NCBI GenBank assembly: GCA_022925895.1
Contig: JAKSYS010000804.1
Coordinates: 1 to 24,152 of the forward strand
Direction of reading: 5' to 3'
Origin: Fragilaria crotonensis
Taxonomy: Eukaryota > Bacillariophyta > Fragilariophyceae > Fragilariales > Fragilariaceae
Length of the DNA stretch: 24,152 nucleotides
Positions 1-8,375 of the stretch are shown one piece after another. A program made the translations under genes and the position numbers. The stretch's first letter is position 1, and each line of letters begins with the position of its first letter. A model generated the notes under the pieces. It was given only the letters and a program-made list of their open reading frames with translations. It did not search any database and was not told the origin of the DNA.

Positions 1-262
1 GAACTGACCAGTGTCAGTGCCAACAGGCCTAGCAACAGCAGGAGCAATGCTGTTATTACCTTGAAGCTGATCTCATTTTGCCCCTCATCAATTCATAGCA
101 ATTGGTAACTCATGAACGTCTCTTGATGCACGGGAACATGCCCATGAATCCGAAAGTTGGGCGCGACGCGCGACAGAATGTGACATCTCCAGAAATAACG
201 AATAAAATAACCGACTTTTCGAAGGGGTGGGGGGCCAGCGCGACACAAACACTGCCTGTAGA
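1..262. other. left flank, no gene assigned
   Basis: This stretch lies left of the retrotransposon's target-site repeat. No open frame here looks like a protein. On the minus strand positions 1-45 can be read as a leucine-rich hydrophobic stretch, but that frame meets a TGA near 90 with no ATG in between, so no gene is called. The end of the stretch (about 250-283) holds copies of TAGACTGT, the local repeat into which the element inserted. Confidence 0.4.
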
Positions 263-283
263 CTGTGTACTGTATAGACTGTA
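263..283 (+). repeat. target-site duplication, 3'-side copy of the retrotransposon
   Basis: These 21 bases, beginning CTGTGTACTGTATAG, are identical to 8355-8375. The match stops on both sides (A against T on the left, A against G on the right). The two copies exactly bracket the 8.07 kb retroelement, and the length is usual for LINE target-site duplications. Because the site is itself made of TAGACTGT-like repeats, a small part of the identity could be older than the insertion. Confidence 0.85.
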
Positions 284-299
284 AAAAAAAAAAAAAAAA
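283..299 (+). repeat. A17 tract at the retrotransposon border (T17 in element sense)
   Basis: Seventeen A on the plus strand lie directly inside the target-site repeat. The element's genes run on the minus strand, so its sense transcript would end in a T-run preceded by CAGG. LINEs normally end in poly(A) or a short A-rich repeat, so the polarity is unexpected. The first A can belong either to the tract or to the duplication. Confidence 0.9.
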
Positions 300-418
300 C
301 CTGAAATCTAATTAACGTGTCGCCGCTAAGCTTCAGAACAAAAAGCTTGCGATAGGCACGGATAGGCACTACGCTGGTGGGCGTAGTAGCTATCGTCGCT
401 GTTTCCGGGTGTCTTGGT

Positions 419-1020
419 TTATAACACTTGGAAGTATTCTCGAATGGATTTCATTCCCTGCCCTGCTCGTTTCTTCACTCTGTTGTAACTCTCGCGAAAG
501 ATCGGCTTGTTAATTGCTATCCAGTTTTTGGTTATCCTGAGGGGTTGTCTTGCGTGTTCCTCGGCGTCTTGATGCAGTAGATTTTGAACGTTCGTGTCGT
601 ACATGGACCGATTTTGATATATCTCGTGCAGCTCTTGCCGGACTTTCCGTTTGGATGCTTCTTGACGGGTGCGCTCATCGTGTCCATGAATTTCTTGGTT
701 CCTAGATCTCCAGAGCACGTACCATCTGTCCCAGACAAATTGATTAGGTTTGATTGCCACTGCAGTCCTGACCGATCGAGACCGTCATCCTCTTCGCCGT
801 GAGCCATGTAGTGCCGTGTCTGGTGTTGACTCCACGCTATTCCAAACCTTCCGAGAAATAATTGCTTCCATCCGATTCTGTTTTGCTGAGTGATGATTCC
901 TCTGAGAGTTGGATGATACTGTTCGGGTCTAAGTTCGATGTCGGTCGTGGAAGCAAACCATAACCGTAATCCGTCCATCAATAAACCGCACACCAGGGAG
1001 ACGTACCCGATGATATGCAA
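419..1020 (-). CDS. ORF2 C-terminal region after RNase H (two frame segments)
   Basis: Downstream of the RT frame's stop, coding character continues first in frame 0 (about 985-740: GLRLWFAS, LRGIITQQNRIGWKQLFLG) and then back in the RT frame (about 750-419: WDRWYVLWRSRNQEIHGHD, then a basic helical tail). The Trp/Arg/His pattern (LWRSRNQEIHG) resembles the region following the RNase H and zinc finger of many LINE ORF2 proteins, where Trp and R-N repeats are typical. I infer that the true ORF2 stop is at 419-421. As a stand-alone gene the segment has no convincing start. Confidence 0.6.
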
Positions 1021-4000
1021 AATCGCGAATGCCCGTCAGGAATTCCTGGCGCCACGTGATGCGATTGGGATGTTCACATCGAATGATATGCGAATGATCT
1101 TCAACCGTTGATCCGCAGAGAAGACAACTTCGTTTGCCGCCGTCGAATTTGTTGAGTTGGGCGTGGGTTGGAAGGACGCAATGTACAAGTTTGACCACGT
1201 GAGCGTGTGGCATAGGGGTCCGATTTATGGCCATGGTATGCGCCTCCCAATTTACGGCATAAAGCGTATGCTCGCTCCATGCATTCTTGTGTTGAATATA
1301 GTCAAGCAAGGGCTTCGCTGACGCTTCGTGATGTAGTACTCCTGCGTATCGACCAGTAACCGTCCCGTCGGGAAGGAGAAGATGTGCGCGAGTGTGAGGG
1401 AACATGAGGACGAATGGTCTCTGAGCTCCATGATCTAAGTTATACATGCTGGCTTGCGCGTCCGCGTCGACGTTCAACTGTCCGAGGAGATCGAGTGAAT
1501 GGTATGGTCTCTTGCGATCCTGATGGCCTTTTACGTGTTGAAGACGGACGCAAGGGAGACTTTGCATGGACGTTTGTATTTCAATGAGGACGTCCCAATC
1601 GGCGCGTAAGCAGTCGAGAACGACTTCGCCTTGATCCAAATCGATGGGTTCGTCACTATCTTGGATGTCACGATCGCCGAGTTTTAGAGTATCGAGCACT
1701 CCTTTGCTATCCGTCGCTATCCTTCCTTGCCATGGTTCGTGCATTCCCGTAAATTCTTTTACCCGAAGAAGAAAACGTACCAAAGACAACAGTCCATATG
1801 CTTCGGCGCGGTACGAATGCAGGCTTCTACCTCGAACTGGTCCCTGCCCCGTCGCGAGTCTCTCCCCCTTCAACGAGCTAACCACCCAGCCGAAGGATCC
1901 ATGTTGTCCGCGCGTTACCGACCCATCGCTAACTGCTCTAAAGCCTGGTGTGAGTTCCAAACACAATGTATAAGGGTCAACTGTCGTTGTGACTTGGCGC
2001 AGGAGTTCTGTTTCCCACGGTTCGAGCGTCTCGATGAAGAGGTCGAAAGTTGCGGTTGCTGAAGGGGGAGTACAAGCTTGACGAAGACTTTTTGACGGAA
2101 TGCCTGTCAGATTCCAGAGACCATTGCTCGCCGAGGCTACTTCGGCTGGGCTTGCTCGACTTGGAATTCGAGCGTAGGGGCGAACCGACTGTGCTGATGA
2201 TGGGCGAAAGGAATATTCCCCGTGTTGCCGGAATGTGGCGTACTCATCGGTGCTGACGCGAATGAAGAGAGATCGTCGGTACTTGTAGGCGAAGTATTGA
2301 AAACGACTAGCTTGTGGAGAGTGGAGCCACGCCCCTAGAGGTTGGATTAATCGACCCTGCTGATCACTCCAAATGTGGTTTGCCGACCTCCACAGTTTCC
2401 ATTCGCGCTCAGATGGGCGCTCTTGATGGACAGTATGCCATCGCGTACGTCCACTTTGGAGGGATGATGTACCTAGGAGGAAGCACTGATCGAGATCCTG
2501 ACCGTTGGGTTTCGATATATCCGCAAGAGTGACCGCCTGGAGGTAGAGCCGACAGTAGTTCAATTTGCGTATCTCCAGGGGAGTATACCGTCCTGATTTG
2601 ATGATCATGTCCATCAGATACTGATCATGTTCTCTTTGGAGCGGTGGGATGCAGGGATCGTCGAGTTGCAGGGATGCCGATATGGACGCGAGAAAGGTTC
2701 GAAGGCTTGTCAACCATTTGGACTCGAGGTGTGGTAATGGTTCTTCCACTCGTTCGAGAATGGAGAAAGACGTTCCAGATGAGAATTGCGCCCAAGCGAC
2801 TGCACACTTGAGAAGTTTCCCCACAGACGACTGATTTCTCCAATGACGGAGGAAGTAAGCTGTTTGGCCGATCCCTTGTTGTGCATGGAGATGACAAAAA
2901 CCTGCGCCCCCGATATCGCGAGGCCCGTAAAGAACTTCCGATTTTGTATGGCGGTTGAAGCCGCACTTAGCTGTGATGATTGCCATTGCTTTCGATTGGA
3001 TGGATGTCAATTGTGATCTTGTGAGAAATGAGCTCGTCAAAGGATACGTTACAGCTGGTACATAGCAAGAGCGATAGAACGTCCATGCTTCATCTCGAGT
3101 GAAATGAGTGGACCACAGAAACTCGGTGATTTGGTCGCTTTTCTCCTTAAGCTTCCGGAACTGGGCCTTCTGCAATCCGACAGGTTCTTTATGATGACCG
3201 AGTGTCTTATGGGCGACTGACGGCGGGAGGAATTCCAGTAGCTGCGTCGTGTTGGAAAGCGGATCAAAGACTTCCAGGGGTGGCAGTTCTGATTTTATGT
3301 TCGACAAGACTGGGGCGCCTTGGATGGAGAATTTCCAGGACATCACATGATACGAGCATTTAGAGAGCTCCAACGCACCTCCTGTTGCCTGTAGAAGGTC
3401 TGACCACGTTGTGGCGTTGTGTCGTGCTTGACGCACTAATTCCTGAAGATGTACTGCATTCTCGGGAGCATAGAAGGAATTTACTTGTCCATTGCTGTCG
3501 TCCACGAATCCTACCATGGAGATTTTGCAGGGATTAGACCAATCGGGATTGCAATATTGGGCGGGATGAGCTTTTAGGTCGTAGCAATCGAATAAGATGC
3601 TAGACAAAAAACACCATATCATCGGGGAATTTCCGCTGCCTTGACCTGTACCGTATATTGGCATCTCAGAAGAGTGGGAATAGGAGGAATCGGATAAACC
3701 CAGCTCGGTCCGGATATGGTACTTCGCATTAAGCAGTGTATTTCCGTTTGCTTGGGTCACGCTTTTGTCAACCCCAAAACGACGACTTGCTATCATAGCC
3801 AGGTTTGGAATGATACGATCATAACACGCGGTAGCATCATAATTGGTTTGTAAGAACGTTCTCCTGCTGAGCCTCGATATTTCAAACTGAAGTTCTTCGA
3901 TCATCACGGGATCAATTGCGTTGCGCCGAGGTCGTGACCCGTATTGGCCTTCATTCAGTTGTTTCAATGCTTCCGCTTGATACAGAGCCACTCGCCATTT

Positions 4001-5224
4001 AACACCTAACATGAGATTGAAGTCGGCTTCGTATATGTGGATAACGCGAGTCCTGTGTATCTTCACACTGCCCGGGTCCTTGAACAAAATTGTATTTGCA
4101 ATGCGTTGCCACCGTGTAAACGAATAACCGCGCTCGAGGGCGTAATTCAACAGGGACAAGTGGACTTCCGCAAGGGTTTGCTGCATGTGATCATATTCCT
4201 CTTTAAGGGCAAGGAGCTTTCGGTGTGCCTGAGCGCGCTCGTCTTCTGCTGGTATATTGGGATCCAGCGGCGGGACTTGGGAATACTTGTGCTTGGCGAA
4301 GAGGGTTTTGTAGTGACCCAGATGCATACCTGAGGGAGATGTTGTGGTAGTTTCGCGCCAGACGCGAAGTTTGCCTTGAAATTCTTGAAGCGAGATTGTT
4401 GGATACGTTTGGAGAGACGCCATCTCTTGGGATTGCTGTAGATGTTGAAGAAGGAGTTGCACCGGTTCTGAGAATTCATCCGTTGGATATGTGCCATCGA
4501 GAATAGAATCAGCGACTGGGGAATCCCCGCAAAAGCTTAGTTCGGTAGCGAGCGGTGGGGTGGTAAATGGCGATCCTTGTGCTTGTCCAAAGTGTTGACG
4601 ATTCCGTTGTTGAAGGTGCTCGACAATCTCGGACGGGACGTCAATGGTCTGCCAATCAGAACATGTTTTGGGGTCAACCGATGGTGGTCGTGGTATCTCG
4701 ATGCGAGTCACTCCTTGACGGTGGCCCTTTTCACGTGATGCTTTAATCTTTTCTGACACTCGTTTTACTTTTTCATTGCGCCTCAATCTTCGAAGCAATT
4801 TCGCGTGCGCTTTATCTGCTTTCCGCATGGATTGTTCCAGTTCTAGAATCCGAGCATCTCGTTCTTGATCGCGTCGTTGAAAGCTTTCAGACACTATCTT
4901 ATTAATCTCAGTTTGTACCTCCCGTATGTACTGCTTGCACTGTTCCTTAGAAACTGGAAGCGTCATATCGAGATTATGGGTATTGATGTCACGCAAAAGA
5001 ATCGTGGAATGATCAAGGCCGGTCCGATACATTGTCAACCATTTTTCAATACTATTTTCTTCAACCGGGCTGTACTCAATGCGACTGACCACGCTGGTTC
5101 TCGAAACCGTTTTGTTCGCTGTTCGGCGTCCAGACTCGCTTTCAAAACATCTGAGTCCAACCGCTCGGCGAATTCGTGCCGATTCCTGGGAGAGATAATT
5201 GTTCCGCTCTGTCTGTGCACATTT
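929..5224 (-). CDS. ORF2 segment: reverse transcriptase and RNase H
   Basis: A long frame, open from 5224 and with coding character from about 5050 down to a TAG at 929. A Lys/Arg/Glu-rich coiled stretch comes first, then the RT fingers and palm: SGMHLGHYK, RVIHIYE, a YGSRPRRNA block, YDATACYDRI (first catalytic Asp) and GFVDDSNGQ (F-V-D-D active site, near 3497-3508, in place of the commoner Y-A-D-D). After the thumb come RNase H motifs SDGSVTRG, SYRAEAYG, IATDSKG and HVKGHQD, with the D-E-D and late His/Asp residues present. Near 1070-1110 there is a Cys/His finger, CLLCGST...H..H..RC. The last 15 residues before the TAG are probably out of frame; the neighbouring frame reads MDGLRLWFAS and carries on. 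Confidence 0.92.
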   Translation of the reverse strand, partial: KCAQTERNNYLSQESARIRRAVGLRCFESESGRRTANKTVSRTSVVSRIEYSPVEENSIEKWLTMYRTGLDHSTILLRDINTHNLDMTLPVSKEQCKQYIREVQTEINKIVSESFQRRDQERDARILELEQSMRKADKAHAKLLRRLRRNEKVKRVSEKIKASREKGHRQGVTRIEIPRPPSVDPKTCSDWQTIDVPSEIVEHLQQRNRQHFGQAQGSPFTTPPLATELSFCGDSPVADSILDGTYPTDEFSEPVQLLLQHLQQSQEMASLQTYPTISLQEFQGKLRVWRETTTTSPSGMHLGHYKTLFAKHKYSQVPPLDPNIPAEDERAQAHRKLLALKEEYDHMQQTLAEVHLSLLNYALERGYSFTRWQRIANTILFKDPGSVKIHRTRVIHIYEADFNLMLGVKWRVALYQAEALKQLNEGQYGSRPRRNAIDPVMIEELQFEISRLSRRTFLQTNYDATACYDRIIPNLAMIASRRFGVDKSVTQANGNTLLNAKYHIRTELGLSDSSYSHSSEMPIYGTGQGSGNSPMIWCFLSSILFDCYDLKAHPAQYCNPDWSNPCKISMVGFVDDSNGQVNSFYAPENAVHLQELVRQARHNATTWSDLLQATGGALELSKCSYHVMSWKFSIQGAPVLSNIKSELPPLEVFDPLSNTTQLLEFLPPSVAHKTLGHHKEPVGLQKAQFRKLKEKSDQITEFLWSTHFTRDEAWTFYRSCYVPAVTYPLTSSFLTRSQLTSIQSKAMAIITAKCGFNRHTKSEVLYGPRDIGGAGFCHLHAQQGIGQTAYFLRHWRNQSSVGKLLKCAVAWAQFSSGTSFSILERVEEPLPHLESKWLTSLRTFLASISASLQLDDPCIPPLQREHDQYLMDMIIKSGRYTPLEIRKLNYCRLYLQAVTLADISKPNGQDLDQCFLLGTSSLQSGRTRWHTVHQERPSEREWKLWRSANHIWSDQQGRLIQPLGAWLHSPQASRFQYFAYKYRRSLFIRVSTDEYATFRQHGEYSFRPSSAQSVRPYARIPSRASPAEVASASNGLWNLTGIPSKSLRQACTPPSATATFDLFIETLEPWETELLRQVTTTVDPYTLCLELTPGFRAVSDGSVTRGQHGSFGWVVSSLKGERLATGQGPVRGRSLHSYRAEAYGLLSLVRFLLRVKEFTGMHEPWQGRIATDSKGVLDTLKLGDRDIQDSDEPIDLDQGEVVLDCLRADWDVLIEIQTSMQSLPCVRLQHVKGHQDRKRPYHSLDLLGQLNVDADAQASMYNLDHGAQRPFVLMFPHTRAHLLLPDGTVTGRYAGVLHHEASAKPLLDYIQHKNAWSEHTLYAVNWEAHTMAINRTPMPHAHVVKLVHCVLPTHAQLNKFDGGKRSCLLCGSTVEDHSHIIRCEHPNRITWRQEFLTGIRDFAYHRVRLPGVRFIDGRITVMVCFHDRHRT

Positions 5225-6291
5225 CTACTCATCAAGTATTCATACTTCAGCTTGATGTATTGTGTAACCTGTTCGATATTATTCGACTTTAAGACACGGA
5301 GAGAGGGCGACGCCAGATGTTGTGTTTTATTTCCAAACAAGGCTTCGGTGTCGAGGTCAAAATAATACGCGCGATGATCGGTTGCAAATCGTTCGTTGAA
5401 GGCCTCATACCCGCAGCGAATAAGGGCGCTCGCTACGTGATGAGTAGCGAGTCCATAATCAAGACATTTACGGCCTCTCGCGTAGGTTGGTGGCGGTTTG
5501 CTTGAATGACGAGTTCGCATCAAATTGAGTAATTGGAATTCGGCTGCTATCTGGCTCATTCCGTCGATCTCGGATCCGAGTTCTTCGTTGAAGTCTCCAA
5601 CTAGTAGCAATTCATCGCCTTGTGTGCGTCTTAATCGGAGAAAAGAGCAAAGGTCGCGTTTAAATGCTCGCCTGGGAGTCACTCTGTCGTTTGACTGAAC
5701 CAAAAGACTTTGCTGTTGAGATGTTGCCGTTGTTAAACCAGTGTGTGGGTTGTCGGTAACAACTTGATAAGCCGAGATAACTGTCAAATTCACTCCATTC
5801 GTGCCGCGAAACGTTTGACTCGTCCACCTACCCCATTTGTCGTGACTCTGTGCAGCTATTCTCCCGGTGATGTCACCAATTGAAACTATCATTGTTCCTC
5901 CGGGTTTATAGTTAGTATCGAAGGGGGTGGGCGTTGTACCTGATATGAGACGTGAGCGGTTCCAGTGTTGCCTCGTTGTGTCATACAGGATGCTCCTGAC
6001 GTGATATTTAGTTGTATCAAGATTGTGTTCTTGACAGCATAAAATATCGGTCTGAACTTCCTTTGCTGCTTTACAGAGATCGTCAAATCTTCCACCTCGT
6101 CTGTCCACCGATAATCCGTTAACATTCAATGAATACACGCGAGTTACATTATCTCCTTTGTCAAGTAGTTGATCGCCCCATGAGTTGTTTTCTTTGGTTG
6201 GTGGATGTCGATAGCGATGGTTGCTGGCATGCGTCTTGTGCTGTGCTGGTGCTTTTCGACAATAACTTTCTCCATTCCGCTGCTGCGATGG
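5035..6291 (-). CDS. ORF2 segment: APE-type endonuclease domain
   Basis: This frame is open from 6291 to a TGA at 5035; the useful part begins near 6180. It contains the motifs of LINE apurinic-like endonucleases (exonuclease-endonuclease-phosphatase fold): SLNVNGL (Asn), CCQEHNLDT (catalytic Glu), a SAYQVV block, LLVGDFNEE (Asp/Asn) and ATDHRAYYF (Asp-His). The enzyme would nick the target DNA to prime reverse transcription. The C-terminal part (RFREPAWSVALSTARLKK) is the usual linker to the RT domain, which then continues in the -1 frame near an A5 run at about 5044-5048. Confidence 0.85.
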   Translation of the reverse strand, partial: PSQQRNGESYCRKAPAQHKTHASNHRYRHPPTKENNSWGDQLLDKGDNVTRVYSLNVNGLSVDRRGGRFDDLCKAAKEVQTDILCCQEHNLDTTKYHVRSILYDTTRQHWNRSRLISGTTPTPFDTNYKPGGTMIVSIGDITGRIAAQSHDKWGRWTSQTFRGTNGVNLTVISAYQVVTDNPHTGLTTATSQQQSLLVQSNDRVTPRRAFKRDLCSFLRLRRTQGDELLLVGDFNEELGSEIDGMSQIAAEFQLLNLMRTRHSSKPPPTYARGRKCLDYGLATHHVASALIRCGYEAFNERFATDHRAYYFDLDTEALFGNKTQHLASPSLRVLKSNNIEQVTQYIKLKYEYLMSRNVHRQSGTIISPRNRHEFAERLDSDVLKASLDAEQRTKRFREPAWSVALSTARLKKIVLKNG

Positions 6292-6568
6292 TCAACTGCT
6301 GCCTCGGGCAAGGGTGACTTGGTGATTGCTGGTGAGTGGAGCATAGTGTTGTCTCGAGTGTTGGTGTACACGGCTGATGTTGGATTGTGCTTTGCGCCGT
6401 GTCATAGGTGTGCTGTACTTGTGGTGTTTCGCTGCGTGCCGTTGTCTCTGCTAATACGCTCAGTCTTTCTATCAAGATATGATGTACACTATTGCTTTCG
6501 ATGTCTGACGTTGTCGCTGAATGATTAACTTCAGCAGTACGGGAACGGTCTTGATTCCTGCTAATCAT
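6161..6568 (-). CDS. ORF2 N-terminal segment
   Basis: An open frame of 135 residues from the ATG at 6566-6568 to a TGA at 6161. It is rich in Ser, Thr, Gln and His and has no recognisable domain, as is common ahead of LINE endonucleases. Its last 12-15 codons are probably out of frame: the neighbouring frame (open from 6291) carries a W-G-D-Q sequence leading straight into the endonuclease. The start overlaps the ORF1 stop by 8 nt. Confidence 0.55.
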   Translation of the reverse strand: MISRNQDRSRTAEVNHSATTSDIESNSVHHILIERLSVLAETTARSETPQVQHTYDTAQSTIQHQPCTPTLETTLCSTHQQSPSHPCPRQQLTIAAAEWRKLLSKSTSTAQDACQQPSLSTSTNQRKQLMGRSTT

Positions 6569-8270
6569 TTGTTGGTTTGGGTAGATAATCGTCCCACGCG
6601 GTGAGGCGATCTTCGGTCATTGGTGCTTGCTCATTGATGTCTTCTTCGACATACGAGGAGGCGGAATATGCTTGAGACTTTTTATGCTTGCGCGGAGAGT
6701 CTTTTTGGTCCAAACGTTTTTCACGATGAACGGAAGGATCGTCCTGGTCGAACGTTGTCTTGGTCTGATTAGAGGCGTTCTTGGCCAGGATCTGCACTTG
6801 TTGACACAGCTGGGTAATCATTGCTTCGAGAGTCGCAATTTTGTTGGTCAACTCTTCGTGGCGGGTGTCACGAGGATCGGATTCCGTCATACCAGACATT
6901 TGGTCCGAGATTGCTGCCGAAGCATAAGATGCATAAACTCTTCCAGACGAACTGTTTGTTGAAACTGAGGCTGTCGATTGCTTCCCTGCCGTATTGAGGT
7001 TATCCCACGCACTATCGAGGTGTGTATCGTTTCCGCTTGTATCGTGTGTCGCCATGCTTGCTGCACTAAATGTCATGAAACTCTTAGTGGATGCTGACGT
7101 CCAGGAGTTGTCGCCGCTGGAATATCCATCTGTCTTGGGGGTGCCTACTTCCGGTTTGCCATAAAATTGTCCGTCCTTTGGTTTTGCATCTTCGGGAACA
7201 ACTTCCTTGTACCACTCGTCGAATTTCTTCTGCAAGGAATCTCTGACTTTGCTTTCGACGTTCTTGTCTACGAGAACGTAGAAGCGGCCGTTTTGCGATA
7301 CATTCTTCGTTGGAATCACGTCTTGTACTCCTGGAATGGCGCGGATGCGGTCTGTAATATAATACATGGCTTCCGTTCCTAGGTTGTTGATCATAATCAC
7401 GTATTGATTTGCGAGGATGTGATTTTGATAACGAATTGCTCCTTGGAATGCCTCGGGATTTTTCTTGCGCATGTGGAATGCTGCATACTCCTTCGTGTCT
7501 TTAGTGACATCCTTTAGGATAGGAAGAAGTTGAGGAACCGAGTCGGTCGGAACTTCCACAGTGAATGCTTGGGTTGTAGAAATGCGGTCGTCGATGATAA
7601 TTTTGTGGGATTTCAACACCATCTGAAACTTGGGAACTTTCGAACGTGGCAAAGCCTTACTAAGTCGAGCGCGGACTGCGGTGGTGACTCTTTCGGGAGA
7701 GTAGTACTTGGGGTTGTAACCGGTGATAAAACCGATCTGTTGCACATCCCATTCGTGTTCGTCCCACATGTGTTCCTTGAGGTAACAATGGTGATCCTTT
7801 AAAAACTGAAACGCGGGAGCATGACGCTTGATCCGGCCGAAAGGGACTCGAGTGAGGATGCGATGGACGATAGTGAACGAGATCTTTTGGCTTCCTGACT
7901 GATTTGTGCTGAGAGTCTTCTGATGAAGCTTGAACTGATGGTTGTGGGAGTTTCTTTTGGACGCGGCGGTGTTGTTATCTACATTGAGCACGGGTTTGCT
8001 CAAGTTGTTGATAATCTTAACGTCGTTCCCGAACGTGGAAGCAATCATGCGTAACCATTGCGTGTGGACTTCATCGGGAGCCATGTAATCGATGCGCGTG
8101 CGGTCGCTTGGAGGGAAATAGAAACGGATGGTTTTTGAAACGAACTCGTGATCGCTGTCTTGATTTCTAAGACCAGCGGGCGGAGTGGCAGTAGACAAGT
8201 CATCTTCCACCTCGAGATTGTGGGTTGGATCACAACCAACGCTGGAGATTGGGAAAGACTGCGTCGTCAT
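6561..8270 (-). CDS. LINE ORF1 protein (gag-like, RNA-binding candidate)
   Basis: An uninterrupted 569-residue frame from an ATG at 8270 to TAG. I see no zinc knuckle and no certain RRM. The middle part (about residues 120-350) looks globular, with alternating charged and hydrophobic stretches. A Ser/Thr/Gly-rich linker follows. Near residue 470 there is a heptad-like coiled coil (HEELTNKIATLEAMI and onward), then a basic tail rich in Lys/Arg/Asp. Position before the endonuclease/RT frame and the coiled coil match LINE ORF1 proteins, which form trimers and bind element RNA. The stop codon overlaps the ORF2 start (ATGATTAG), which suggests coupled translation. Function is inferred from position; the sequence itself is not a family I can name. 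Confidence 0.75.
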   Translation of the reverse strand: MTTQSFPISSVGCDPTHNLEVEDDLSTATPPAGLRNQDSDHEFVSKTIRFYFPPSDRTRIDYMAPDEVHTQWLRMIASTFGNDVKIINNLSKPVLNVDNNTAASKRNSHNHQFKLHQKTLSTNQSGSQKISFTIVHRILTRVPFGRIKRHAPAFQFLKDHHCYLKEHMWDEHEWDVQQIGFITGYNPKYYSPERVTTAVRARLSKALPRSKVPKFQMVLKSHKIIIDDRISTTQAFTVEVPTDSVPQLLPILKDVTKDTKEYAAFHMRKKNPEAFQGAIRYQNHILANQYVIMINNLGTEAMYYITDRIRAIPGVQDVIPTKNVSQNGRFYVLVDKNVESKVRDSLQKKFDEWYKEVVPEDAKPKDGQFYGKPEVGTPKTDGYSSGDNSWTSASTKSFMTFSAASMATHDTSGNDTHLDSAWDNLNTAGKQSTASVSTNSSSGRVYASYASAAISDQMSGMTESDPRDTRHEELTNKIATLEAMITQLCQQVQILAKNASNQTKTTFDQDDPSVHREKRLDQKDSPRKHKKSQAYSASSYVEEDINEQAPMTEDRLTAWDDYLPKPTND

Positions 8271-8354
8271 TGTCGGCTTTACCGTAGTAGGGTTCGTACC
8301 AGAGATTCACGTAGGATTTTTGAATGGCTTTCAAAATTCACTAGGGTGAAAATT

Positions 8355-8375
8355 CTGTGTACTGTATAGACTGTA
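8355..8375 (+). repeat. target-site duplication, 5'-side copy of the retrotransposon
   Basis: Exact 21-bp match to 263-283. Beyond it the flank continues with more TAGACTGT units (8374-8381 and 8394-8401), so the empty site was a short TAGACTGT-rich tract. Confidence 0.85.

Larger units (their letters stand above)
419..6568 (-). pseudogene. LINE ORF2 (EN-RT-RNase H), frame-broken
   Basis: Read as one gene, ORF2 starts at the ATG ending at 6568, which overlaps the ORF1 stop, and ends at 419. The total is 6,150 nt, an exact multiple of three, or about 2,049 codons. It is spread over five segments: frame 1 (6568 to about 6200), frame 0 (6291-5035, endonuclease), frame 1 (5224-929, RT/RNase H), frame 0 (about 1020-740) and frame 1 (760-419). 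Each junction is one shift, +1, -1, +1, -1, so the first, third and fifth segments share a frame. Apart from these, no stop codon interrupts the domains. This fits either four single-base indels in a young copy, sequence error, or less likely programmed frameshifting. The separately listed open segments begin at GTG only because the frame is entered by shift rather than by initiation. Confidence 0.7.
284..8354 (-). mobile_element. non-LTR (LINE) retrotransposon, near full length
   Basis: An 8.07 kb element on the minus strand. In sense order it has about 84 nt of 5' UTR (8354-8271), ORF1 (8270-6561), ORF2 (6568-419, broken in frame) and about 135 nt of 3' UTR that contains a tandem GATAGGCAC repeat near 350-370. 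There are no LTRs. An exact 21-bp direct repeat flanks it. Domains seen are an APE-type endonuclease, reverse transcriptase with an F-V-D-D active site, RNase H with its acidic residues, and a Cys/His finger. This domain set fits the EN+RNase H branch of LINEs; diatoms have their own LINE lineages (Repbase calls one Ambal), but I cannot assign the clade by eye. The perfect duplication suggests a recent insertion, while the frame breaks in ORF2 suggest this copy may not be autonomous. Confidence 0.92.

Noticed and set aside
1-90. Minus-strand leucine-rich stretch resembling a signal peptide at the left edge
   Set aside because: Its frame runs into TGA near 90 with no ATG, and the nearby ATGs are in a frame that stops after about ten codons. 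The window ends before more can be seen.
88-369. 93-residue minus-strand frame spanning the A17 tract
   Set aside because: It reads through the target repeat and the oligo-T as poly-Phe, crossing the element border; it is chance.
4865-5365. 166-residue plus-strand frame
   Set aside because: It is antisense to the endonuclease/RT junction, which has real catalytic motifs on the other strand.
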